This document shows positions 35,501 to 42,255 of a stretch of DNA of 64,000 nucleotides, piece by piece. Within the stretch, counting starts at the first letter, position 1. The number at the start of each line of letters is the position of its first letter. Source of the stretch: Haliscomenobacter sp965225875 (lineage in GTDB: Bacteria > Bacteroidota > Bacteroidia > Chitinophagales > Saprospiraceae); the NCBI RefSeq assembly GCF_965225875.1, contig NZ_CBDDBS010000001.1, positions 434,001-498,000 on the forward strand. The letters are read 5' to 3'. A model generated the notes under the pieces. It saw only the letters and a list, made by a program, of their open reading frames with translations, was not told the origin of the DNA and made no database searches. A program made the position numbers and the translations under genes.

Positions 35501-36782
35501 GATCATCGTCAAAAGGCAATAGCTCCACTTCTCGTTCCCGTTCATTTTGTCGAATACCCCAAGGGGCTTGGTAGTTGGCATGACGTGAAGTAACCCAAAT
35601 TTTTGCATTAGGGGAATTCTCCACCCATTGCCCTAACTTGTACAATAGGTTTTTCTTGAGGTCATTGTTTACAGGAACCTCGTCAAGTGCATCCAATAGG
35701 AGCAATGCCTGTTTGCCTCCAATTCTTTGTTGGATAAAGTACACCAATTCAGCATCAATTTCACCTGCCGAATTCCCATCTACCCCCATTAAATTCATTT
35801 CTTTCAACACCAAACCAATTGCCTCGGGTACACTATTTTCAACAGTTAATTTATTTGCTAGGTCGCTTAATCGCATCCGAATTGGAATGACTAAATCACC
35901 CCAATCATTTTCAGCCTCAATAAGCGCAAGCGCTTTGGTAGCGAATTTAAGGGCTTCCCAACGCAAAAGCCAGGATTTACCAAACCCAGGATCTCCTACA
36001 ATAACTCCGCGTTGTAGCTTGTTGCTAATCTCTTTATCCCAATAGTATATCCCTTCCTCTTCTCGCCGTTTGGGATTAAAAGGGACATTAGATCGAAGCC
36101 CCATCCCATCCATCCTATATTTATAGATCGAACTGCTGGATGGTGCTTGTTGAAAAATCTTTTCCCGATACTGTGCTTCTTCTTGGGACGCTAAGACTCC
36201 TTTGGGGCTAACCTTAACTTTAACTCGAATATTGGTCAGTTTGGATTCAGGTGGAAAATAAGGTGGCGTTTTTTCTGCTTCAGCAACCACAGTATTGAGG
36301 TATGCTGTAAGTTTTTGTTTGAACCGTTGAAAATGTTCTTTTTTTAATTCAAGGGTCTCATTAACAAACTGCGAGAGAATACTATTTTGAAGGTCTTCTG
36401 AAAACGAAGATAGTGCTTTACCATCCAGAGGTCGGGCTTGGGCTTTTTCAATCCAGTCAAAACCTTTCCATGCACAATCTTGAATGATAATCGGAATAAT
36501 CCGTAAGCCTACTTCGGCTTTTTGTTGCAGGAGTTTGGGAATCTCCTCGCTTTGGATAAAATGGGAATCCAGAAAATGCGGAGAAATAAGCAGAAGCGCA
36601 ATGGCCGAACGATCAATTGCCTGATGAATCTGATTGTACCAAAGGTCTCCAGGCTTGATTTGCCGATCCTCCCAGATTTCAATTTCTTCTTGCTCGGGAT
36701 GTTCCTTAAAATAAGTCAATAATTTGTTTTTCCAAGCTTCATCTCGATGACTGTAACTAATAAAAATAGAATTGAATGCCAT
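32565..36782 (-). CDS. TIR - NACHT - HEAT-repeat STAND protein
   Basis: 1405 residues. Residues 5-140 are a TIR domain (SIFISYSHRDE, IALLLISPHFLDSHFIQSEE with Glu79/80, LRIIPIIIQ). Residues about 250-560 are a NACHT NTPase: Walker A GDPGFGKS (263-270), Walker B LLLLDALDE (361-369), the sensor KIWVTSRHANY, and LRYLFLHLTIQEYLCA typical of NACHT C-terminal helical parts. From about 700 to 1370 there are many two-helix units of HEAT/armadillo character. Such proteins recognise a foreign protein through the repeats and oligomerise to bring TIR domains together for NAD+ cleavage. It is second in the seven-gene minus-strand operon, 27 bp behind the patatin gene. Confidence 0.85.
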   Translation of the reverse strand: MAFNSIFISYSHRDEAWKNKLLTYFKEHPEQEEIEIWEDRQIKPGDLWYNQIHQAIDRSAIALLLISPHFLDSHFIQSEEIPKLLQQKAEVGLRIIPIIIQDCAWKGFDWIEKAQARPLDGKALSSFSEDLQNSILSQFVNETLELKKEHFQRFKQKLTAYLNTVVAEAEKTPPYFPPESKLTNIRVKVKVSPKGVLASQEEAQYREKIFQQAPSSSSIYKYRMDGMGLRSNVPFNPKRREEEGIYYWDKEISNKLQRGVIVGDPGFGKSWLLRWEALKFATKALALIEAENDWGDLVIPIRMRLSDLANKLTVENSVPEAIGLVLKEMNLMGVDGNSAGEIDAELVYFIQQRIGGKQALLLLDALDEVPVNNDLKKNLLYKLGQWVENSPNAKIWVTSRHANYQAPWGIRQNEREREVELLPFDDDQITEFIEAWFGQGTEHAERIREIIRENPQLRGLAELPLLLGFLCLLYSDERKLILSTQAGISLSQKSRSKIYEEIVVKLLYREWHHDHSEIINDQGPQEKSLILFQRQELLEELALNLFLEDKVQFSQKKLAKMLKALLPRYSDLEDNDPKLKKNDILLLIRELSQERGLFIEGGRISNTNLRYLFLHLTIQEYLCASFMGRIINEEGWDKAKLPGTNLYFKDLIDQKSWDGRWEQVLLLLASILKDPFPFLELLNNPNTDDVFKHRQALTVHCLGESWLEPTLIGDPFKFTKLETIRDQLAHQIFSTWMQHEERRTASMIPHLRNSIPVLIRINALFGKEPILNKLFKILQTHRLDRIKTASVNIIQKAKYELISSPYCIKEFLNILISGREEAKSTFYEILEETYLDLFQTSFFSPLLTQAIHDAKPEQLFLLMNILIRAGEQSKVALNTIHNLKEEYQNHPTPHLRKQISNLIEKAKPTFLSFLVSSKVYEKREEPLDVLDAMQYILDRQKAISTPPVFNSLVFEPADQEVLDLILEAIDIQGRYEINIEDEEQFMKEIEEIEIGDMKLKDILKGYFNELGQLLEDEPTRKIFYYMVAKILMKGGLGALITINKKPKMQFEHLPGLIEAMTNILKGDNPALKTIALEGILSMYEEREQYDISEEASIALNEVFEDTISTLSGLLIQETNIEVLKAMTYTYSKMISNQDALQNIIFQFQELKEDGHLEAMYDFLEDFLSKLMHRLWSEKSFIVAFCEAWLNLDPQDVTSGEELQQDLLNYPLLVDTVLEIFSTTEDNLIKADIIQVLNVQKAGGYKHQELMDCLEECLLSNDLDLQSASMQVLENVGKEIIYRPQIIQFLCKMITQTKNLKMASEAARAIRAVARLNVEESHEWEEEINQITRTLVQTYLHAKSEEVRLSTAISLFDFSEPRYRFFMKKPSKKIFSWFDNLLPQQRTYDLIPIKGLAEFNILGPNS

Positions 36783-36809
36783 AAGAAATTGATTTTAATC
36801 TTACACAAT

Positions 36810-37922
36810 TCAAACAACATCAAATACCTCAGGAAAATGCCCCTCCTCTATTTTTCTATCTGCCATATTTGCGCCAACATTAAACAACTCCTCAATGTAT
36901 TTTGGGTTGCTCATTTCACGAATCTGGTCTAGTTCTTTCTCTAAATGGGTCATGTGTATTTCTTGTAATGTAGTAGCTTCCAAGGGAGCGTCATAACGCA
37001 GGTAATGAAGTTGAGGCTCTGAAGTAATCATTTGCCCATCCAAACTTTTCATGATGCTATCAAAATGCCAACGGGTTGGACTTTGTGACAACATTTGCAA
37101 GATGATTTGACCGAGTTCACTGGCATCAGCCATCAGCATGTTAGGCACAGCATTGGCCCAGGTAAGTGCATTGGAACCATCTTCTACTTCATCAATCTTA
37201 ACCATTGGGGTTGAAGCGCCTGTTCCTACCGAAACGATCATTAAGTTTTCTGCCCCTGATGCCCAGTTGTACCCAAAACCATGAATTTTAGTCAGCAAAA
37301 AAAGTTGTAGCGCTGGATTATTGTGCATACTGACTCCTCCATCTACAAAAACACCATTTTTACCTGGGTCTACTTCAAAAAAGTTGGGATTAAAATAGGT
37401 GGGTGCAGCCGTGCTTGCACGGATGAGGGTATGGATCGGCTTCTGGCTATCCTGTTCAAAATAACGACTACGTGGATTGTTGACCATAACCCATGTACTG
37501 CCAGTATCTACTCGTTTGCTAATGATGCACAGGCCCGTGCGCAAACTGGGATCACTCAAAGTTTTTTCTCCAAAATTTGCTTTGAGGTATTTTTCCAGAG
37601 GAACAGCATTAAATTTGCGGGATAAAAACCAGAATGGATTTTTGCCTTTAAAAATATCCTTACTCAGGTCTTTATAAAGCTTGATCAGGGTTGCAGTATC
37701 CATTCCTACTGCCAAACCAGAAGCAATAATTGACCCCGTACTGGTTCCCCCGATTAAATCGAAGTAATCACACAGTAAAAAACGAGGATTCTGATACCGC
37801 TCACGTAATAATTTTTCCATTCGGGCTAAAAAGCCAAGGGTAAGAATCCCTCGTACCCCTCCTCCATCTAATGCTAGGATACGTTTGGGGCCGGGGGCTT
37901 GGGTGCGTTCATCAACTGACAT
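36810..37922 (-). CDS. Patatin-like phospholipase (CapV-like)
   Basis: 370 residues. The oxyanion-hole loop DGGGVRG (19-25), nucleophile elbow GTSTG with Ser61, and catalytic Asp194 in VDGGVSMHNNPA are complete, so the enzyme should be active on membrane phospholipids. CapV-type patatins are CBASS effectors activated by cyclic dinucleotides, and other patatins serve in unrelated systems. First gene of the minus-strand set that also holds TIR-STING and TIR-NACHT, suggesting a shared abortive response. The start is 141 bp from the divergent DUF4231 gene, and that gap should hold the operon promoter. Confidence 0.88.
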   Translation of the reverse strand: MSVDERTQAPGPKRILALDGGGVRGILTLGFLARMEKLLRERYQNPRFLLCDYFDLIGGTSTGSIIASGLAVGMDTATLIKLYKDLSKDIFKGKNPFWFLSRKFNAVPLEKYLKANFGEKTLSDPSLRTGLCIISKRVDTGSTWVMVNNPRSRYFEQDSQKPIHTLIRASTAAPTYFNPNFFEVDPGKNGVFVDGGVSMHNNPALQLFLLTKIHGFGYNWASGAENLMIVSVGTGASTPMVKIDEVEDGSNALTWANAVPNMLMADASELGQIILQMLSQSPTRWHFDSIMKSLDGQMITSEPQLHYLRYDAPLEATTLQEIHMTHLEKELDQIREMSNPKYIEELFNVGANMADRKIEEGHFPEVFDVV

Positions 37923-38063
37923 GGTTTGAAAGTGTTTATGGGTTAATCAAGAGTTTCAAATATACCAAAATCTGGATTTTATTTCAACACTGAACCGCTG
38001 GTTTTGAAAATAACTGTGTTTTTTTTACATTGACCCTGATTTAGACCAGAAAACTCCAATAAC

Positions 38064-38501
38064 ATGGATGAACAAAAATACCTTACAGAACGAGTAGATG
38101 ACCAAATCAATTGGATGGAAGGAAAGGCTGCTTACAACCAAAAATGCTTCAAGCGCATCAGGATAATTGAGCTGGCTTGCTCAGCATCTATCCCTTTTTT
38201 GGCAGCAGTTTCTACTGATTCAACCTACTACTTCCGTTGGATTACGGGAATTTTCGGGGTTTCTATCACGATTTGTGAAAGTTTATTAGCTTTGTACAAA
38301 CATCAGGAGCTTTGGCTTCAATACCGCAGTACAGCTGAAGCTTTACGTTCTGAAAAATTACTTTACTTGCTTAAAGCAGGTAAATACGAAAAAGTAGAGG
38401 GCCCCTTTGCTTTTTTCGTCAGCGAAATTGAATCCATTTTGGGAAATGAAAATACCCACTGGAAAAAACATATTGCTAAGGCTAAGCTCCCCAAAATCTA
38501 A
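38064..38501 (+). CDS. DUF4231 two-TM protein (SLATT-like)
   Basis: 145 residues. An amphipathic N-terminal helix (RVDDQINWMEGKAAYNQKCF) is followed by two hydrophobic helices at about 33-50 and 55-78, then the charged cytoplasmic part LYKHQELWLQYRSTAEALRSEK and a C-terminal helix with VSEIESILGNEN. This is the DUF4231 layout, closely related to SLATT domains, which are proposed pore-forming effectors in SMODS/SLOG conflict systems. It lies 12 bp upstream of a small conserved gene and diverges from patatin. Confidence 0.8.
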   Translation: MDEQKYLTERVDDQINWMEGKAAYNQKCFKRIRIIELACSASIPFLAAVSTDSTYYFRWITGIFGVSITICESLLALYKHQELWLQYRSTAEALRSEKLLYLLKAGKYEKVEGPFAFFVSEIESILGNENTHWKKHIAKAKLPKI

Positions 38502-38513
38502 ATTTCAAAAACT

Positions 38514-38744
38514 ATGTTGCATTTTTCAGCAAACGACCAACCTAATTTACCTTTCCGCAAAGCGATCAAAAAACCTATTCCGATCAACTGCGTGCAAATC
38601 GAAGAAACTTTTGAAGTTGAAACACTGGAAGGCACCCTGCGTGGCAAAGCAGGTGATTACCTCATGGTCGGAGTAAATGGAGAGCTTTACCCATGTTCTA
38701 AAGAGATTTTTGAAAAGACTTATGATTGGGTAGAGGAGGAGTAG
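38514..38744 (+). CDS. Small 'GDYLMVGVNGELYPC' domain protein
   Basis: 76 residues. The core TFEVETLEGTLRGKAGDYLM followed by VGVNGELYPCSKEIFEKTYD is a conserved module common in phage and mobile-element proteins and often beside SLOG, TIR or DUF4231 genes. The N-terminal segment (FRKAIKKPIPINCVQIE) is typical too. Biochemical role unknown. Overlap in transcription with DUF4231 (12-bp gap) suggests a two-gene module in which this protein may sense or gate the 2-TM protein. Confidence 0.7.
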   Translation: MLHFSANDQPNLPFRKAIKKPIPINCVQIEETFEVETLEGTLRGKAGDYLMVGVNGELYPCSKEIFEKTYDWVEEE

Positions 38745-38752
38745 AAAAAATT

Positions 38753-38801
38753 AGTGTTTGCCTAAGTTTTGGTAACTGAACACAGAATTTAGGCAAACAC
38801 T
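38753..38801. terminator. Bidirectional terminator hairpin
   Basis: AGTGTTTGCCTAA (38753-38765) pairs over 13 bp with TTAGGCAAACACT (38789-38801) around a 23-nt loop. It lies between the convergent 38514 gene and the TIR gene, whose stop codon is in the right arm. Confidence 0.65.
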
Positions 38802-39364
38802 GATACATACCTGTAGAAATATACCGGTCTCGTTTCATTCTTGGTGCACCTTATCTCTGGATAATATTCTTTTTTTGTTTGAGCCCATTTTTGATCAAGG
38901 GCCTCAAGTTTCCATTCAACTTCAATCTTCTTAAGTTTTACACTAACTGTTTCGCGGGATTTAAATCCCAAAAGATTGTCTTGGATTACCTTAACAGTTT
39001 CAGCAACTAAATTTCCCTCGATTTTTAGTATCGTAACTGATTTTATGTAGTCTGGTAAAATATCAAATGGTACATCTCTAGCTAGAATTGGAAATATTCT
39101 CCCTTCTGGTATGGGCCAATTCTCTTCGATGATTTTTAATTCTGTCTGACAATACGAGCCAGCAGAAAAAAAATCTGGGCTCAGTAATAAAATAGCAAAA
39201 TCACTTTCTCTTATGCTTTCGACAATTCTAAAATTATATTCAGCTCCATGGCTAAGACTTTTTTTGTCGAAAAAGACCTGATGACTGAGTTTACTCAGTG
39301 CATAATACAATTGTTGGGCTACAGCTAAGTCTTCACCAGCATAGGATAAGAAAATTTTGGCCAT
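38789..39364 (-). CDS. Stand-alone TIR domain protein
   Basis: 191 residues. The TIR domain spans 1-130: KIFLSYAGEDLAVAQQL, QVFFDKKSLSHGAEYN, FAILLLSPDFFSAGSYCQTEL with Glu75 at the catalytic position, and IFPILARDV. The last 60 residues are a helix and a basic, aromatic tail (KYYPEIR-like). No sensor domain is fused, so it would need a partner, as ThsB-type TIRs do. It is divergent from the gasdermin-like gene at 39599 with a 234-bp intergenic region, and convergent with the DUF4231 module. Confidence 0.8.
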   Translation of the reverse strand: MAKIFLSYAGEDLAVAQQLYYALSKLSHQVFFDKKSLSHGAEYNFRIVESIRESDFAILLLSPDFFSAGSYCQTELKIIEENWPIPEGRIFPILARDVPFDILPDYIKSVTILKIEGNLVAETVKVIQDNLLGFKSRETVSVKLKKIEVEWKLEALDQKWAQTKKEYYPEIRCTKNETRPVYFYRYVSVFA

Positions 39365-39598
39365 AATTTTTCATTCTTAAATTACAATACCGACGTGAAA
39401 TTCTAGATCCGAATTTAACGGATAAAGTAGCAATTAGTTACAATTGCTAAAAAAATTCTTCCTCTTACTTAAGTTAATACAATAATATTTTTTCCGGACA
39501 CGTTTTCCCCTTGTATCTTTTCTTTATACGACCCCAAAACCGTATATTCAAATTGATACCCACAATTAACCTTATTCCTTATATTAAAACCTATTAAA

Positions 39599-40312
39599 AT
39601 GCCAGGATTAGCTAAAGTATTCGACAATGTCATTGAAAAAGAACTGCAGATGAAAGCAGCATGGTTTCCCATAACAAATGACTTAAAAGTTGGAGATTTC
39701 GGATTAATTGAAGACGGTATTTTTAGACCAATGGGTAACATCCAAAACCGTTATCCAGACATTAAACTTGATGTTCAACTAGGTAGGGAGTCAAAAGTTG
39801 ATTTCACCTCAGAAGGAACAAGTCTATTAAAATTTGATGCTGATGGTGAGGCAGTCGCCGCTTTAGAGGCTTTAGGGAATTTAAAAGCATCCTTGAAGTT
39901 TCAATTTAGTCGAACAAATTCATGTGTCATAAAAGCTATTTTAACTAGCCAAGAGCTGAAAAATATAGCTGATGTAACAGATGAATTGTACAAAAAGGCC
40001 ACTTGGAAAAGAAACTACAAGGTTGTATCTAAAATATTTATAGGCCAAGAAGCTGTAGTAATTTGTACGCGTGAAGCGGGAGCTGAGTATGAAATCTCAG
40101 GGAGCGCAGATATTCTTTCCGAAATAGAAAAAGGAGGTAAAGTAAAAGCTGGGGTTTCCGGAAACTTCTCTAGAAAAAGTGGCCTAGGTGTTGTGGGTGA
40201 AACTGGAGTTCTGGCAATTGAGCTGTTTAAGGTGGGAAATAGATTCTTCGATGATAAAAATTCTGGGGCTACCTATGAAATTATTGCAGGAGAGTTAGAA
40301 GATGACCTTTAG
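39599..40312 (+). CDS. Gasdermin-like pore-forming protein candidate
   Basis: 237 residues. I recognise the order of elements of the gasdermin N-terminal domain. An N-terminal amphipathic helix LAKVFDNVIEKEL leads to WFPITNDL, like 'FERVVRRVVQEL...FIPVTSL' in GSDMD. Further on come a polar middle strand pair, ELYKKATWKRNYKVVSK then AVVICTREAGAEYEI, and a final strand GVLAIELFKVG (about 203-213). The last 24 residues could be the short autoinhibitory tail of bacterial gasdermins. Bacterial gasdermins are cleaved by adjacent caspase-like proteases, and a CHAT protease gene starts 85 bp downstream. Against: no cysteine near the N-terminus for palmitoylation, and the similarity is remembered, not computed. 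Structure prediction would settle it. Confidence 0.55.
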   Translation: MPGLAKVFDNVIEKELQMKAAWFPITNDLKVGDFGLIEDGIFRPMGNIQNRYPDIKLDVQLGRESKVDFTSEGTSLLKFDADGEAVAALEALGNLKASLKFQFSRTNSCVIKAILTSQELKNIADVTDELYKKATWKRNYKVVSKIFIGQEAVVICTREAGAEYEISGSADILSEIEKGGKVKAGVSGNFSRKSGLGVVGETGVLAIELFKVGNRFFDDKNSGATYEIIAGELEDDL

Positions 40313-40323
40313 ATAGTAAATTA

Positions 40324-40369
40324 ATATAACAGGTGGAGATGGTATTTTAACTCTTTTCACCTGTTATAT
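40324..40369 (+). terminator. Hairpin between the gasdermin-like and CHAT genes
   Basis: ATATAACAGGTG (40324-40335) pairs over 12 bp with CACCTGTTATAT (40358-40369) around a 22-nt loop, 11 bp after the stop codon. There is no T-run, so it may be a partial terminator or mRNA-stability element that lowers CHAT expression relative to the pore former. Confidence 0.5.
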
Positions 40370-40397
40370 CTTGTACTACCTTTAAAATAATGCAAAT

Positions 40398-42248
40398 ATG
40401 GAATCCATCAAATTAGAATTTCTTCAACTTGAGCAGCGAAAAAAGACAAGACTAGATATTGGGAATAAATACCTTCTAGTTGAAGGGCAGGACAAACCCG
40501 TACAGGAGTTTTCAGTTGGGATTGATCACTGGGAAGTAATGCTCGATATTGCAAAAATAGAGGGCAAAAAAAACCTTGCTTATAAAAATATAATTAAAAA
40601 TGTAAATGCCCTTTCTAAAAAAATAAGGCCTGCAATTCCAGTACCTTTTGATAAACCAATTCACGATAACTTAATACAGTTAGATGTAGTGTTAAACCCA
40701 ACTGAGTTAGGCCTCATTCCATTTGAAATTTTAATGTATGAAGGTAGCCCTTTTTTTGCCAACCGTGAACGCAAAATAGTAATAACCCGCAGAGTTAGAC
40801 AAGAAGGTTTAATCGCTAAGAAAGAAAACTGGCCTATTAAACCCCGTCTTCTTTTTGCCTTTTCTAATCCAGGAAAAGATAAACTAACTGAAGAGCAATA
40901 TAACTTGCACCTTAATTCTTTGGAAGAAGCAATAAAACCCTGGAAGACTAAGGACGAGGACTTTGTTACATTGGAAAATGCTAGCATAGCCGAAATTAAA
41001 AACAAATTAAAAAAAGCAATTTTAAAAGAAAAAAAGCCATTTACACATGTCCATATACTTGCACATGGTAAAAAAATACCCCATCCGCTTATTGAAACGG
41101 ATTTTGAGTACGGGATTGACCTAAAATCAAGAAATGGAAAGCCAACTTCTGTCGCTCAGGTCAAATCAATATTTGAAAATTTAGCTCAAAAGCCATTTAT
41201 TGTGAGCTATATGGTATGTGACAGTGGAAACTTTCAGAACTCCAATCATGTTGAAAAAAATTTAGTGCAAGTGACTCACGAAGTTGGAGTTCCATTTGTA
41301 ATTGGTTCTCAAATACCATTATCATTTGCTGGAGCAAAAATAATTACTGAAGAATTATACAACAAATTATTTGCAGGGAAAGATATTCGCAATATACTTC
41401 ATGATATTCGTTGTAAGCTTTATGATAATCGAGAAGAAACTTTCACTGATTGGTTCGGACTTGTGTCATATATACGGTTACCAGAAGGTTATGAAGACTA
41501 TCTTGGAGACAGTATTCTAAAAAGAGAATTAATCTTCTTAGAAAAATTGGGAAAGGAAATAGATGGATTACTTGGGCAAAAAACTACTGTAACTTACAAA
41601 GACCTAGCCCTAAAACGAAAATCGCTTTTGGAATGCAAGCAAAGGTTGGAGAAAAACTATAAGACAAATGAAAATAATCCCAAAATCGTAAAAGGTTTTC
41701 TCGAAGAAAATTTTGGATTAGTTGCGAGTGCTTACAAACGTTTGGCAGAACTAGACAATTTTGAAAACACCTATTTCAATGGAAAGAATTCTATCAATGA
41801 AAACCTTCATAATGCCAAGGGTTGGTACCAAAAAGCCGCCAATTTCAACCTTTCCCACCATTGGTCAACTGTTCAATATCTTTCATTAACAACCATTTTA
41901 GATGGATACCCCAAAGACTCATATTACTGGTATGCGGCCTTTCAAGCTGTCCTCAATGACGAACAAAATAATAATAATAAAATTTGGGCTCTAGGGTCCA
42001 AAGCAGAGCTCTATCTCCTTGCCCCACATATTCAGCCAACAAAAAAGGTTGAAGAAATTTCCAAGTGTTTCAGCGAATTGCGAGCGCTATCCATAGAAAA
42101 TGATTTCCCTATTGATTCTACCTGGCGTCAATTTAACCGCTACATTAATTGGTGGACAGTCGAAAACGGATACCATGCACTTCCCAATCCTGTTCCAAAG
42201 CAGAATTTAAAGGAACTGATCGATATCTTAAAGGGGGGGGTATCATAA
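40398..42248 (+). CDS. CHAT domain (caspase-like) protease
   Basis: 616 residues. The CHAT domain covers about 80-380. The catalytic dyad is visible: His223 in THVHILAHGKK and Cys274 in VSYMVCDSGN. ELGLIPFEILMYE (103-115) and the downstream VGVPFVIGSQIPLSFAGAKI are family blocks. Residues 400-616 are helical, TPR-like (WYQKAANFNLSHHW, WALGSKAELYLL) and probably bind a partner or trigger. Separase/caspase-like CHAT proteases activate bacterial gasdermins and other pore formers by cleavage. The gene lies 85 bp behind the gasdermin-like gene, which is its likely substrate. The C-terminus ends within a run of eight Gs at 42234-42241. Confidence 0.85.
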   Translation: MESIKLEFLQLEQRKKTRLDIGNKYLLVEGQDKPVQEFSVGIDHWEVMLDIAKIEGKKNLAYKNIIKNVNALSKKIRPAIPVPFDKPIHDNLIQLDVVLNPTELGLIPFEILMYEGSPFFANRERKIVITRRVRQEGLIAKKENWPIKPRLLFAFSNPGKDKLTEEQYNLHLNSLEEAIKPWKTKDEDFVTLENASIAEIKNKLKKAILKEKKPFTHVHILAHGKKIPHPLIETDFEYGIDLKSRNGKPTSVAQVKSIFENLAQKPFIVSYMVCDSGNFQNSNHVEKNLVQVTHEVGVPFVIGSQIPLSFAGAKIITEELYNKLFAGKDIRNILHDIRCKLYDNREETFTDWFGLVSYIRLPEGYEDYLGDSILKRELIFLEKLGKEIDGLLGQKTTVTYKDLALKRKSLLECKQRLEKNYKTNENNPKIVKGFLEENFGLVASAYKRLAELDNFENTYFNGKNSINENLHNAKGWYQKAANFNLSHHWSTVQYLSLTTILDGYPKDSYYWYAAFQAVLNDEQNNNNKIWALGSKAELYLLAPHIQPTKKVEEISKCFSELRALSIENDFPIDSTWRQFNRYINWWTVENGYHALPNPVPKQNLKELIDILKGGVS

Positions 42249-42255
42249 AATTCCC

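Noticed and set aside
42234..42241. Frameshift or slippage site at the G8 run near the end of the CHAT gene
   Set aside because: Only three codons remain after it, so slippage would hardly affect the protein.
2449..42248. CD-NTase, SMODS or SLOG gene as CBASS partner for TIR-STING or patatin
   Set aside because: No frame shows the GS and D-x-D nucleotidyltransferase motifs; I found none, so CBASS in the strict sense is not claimed.
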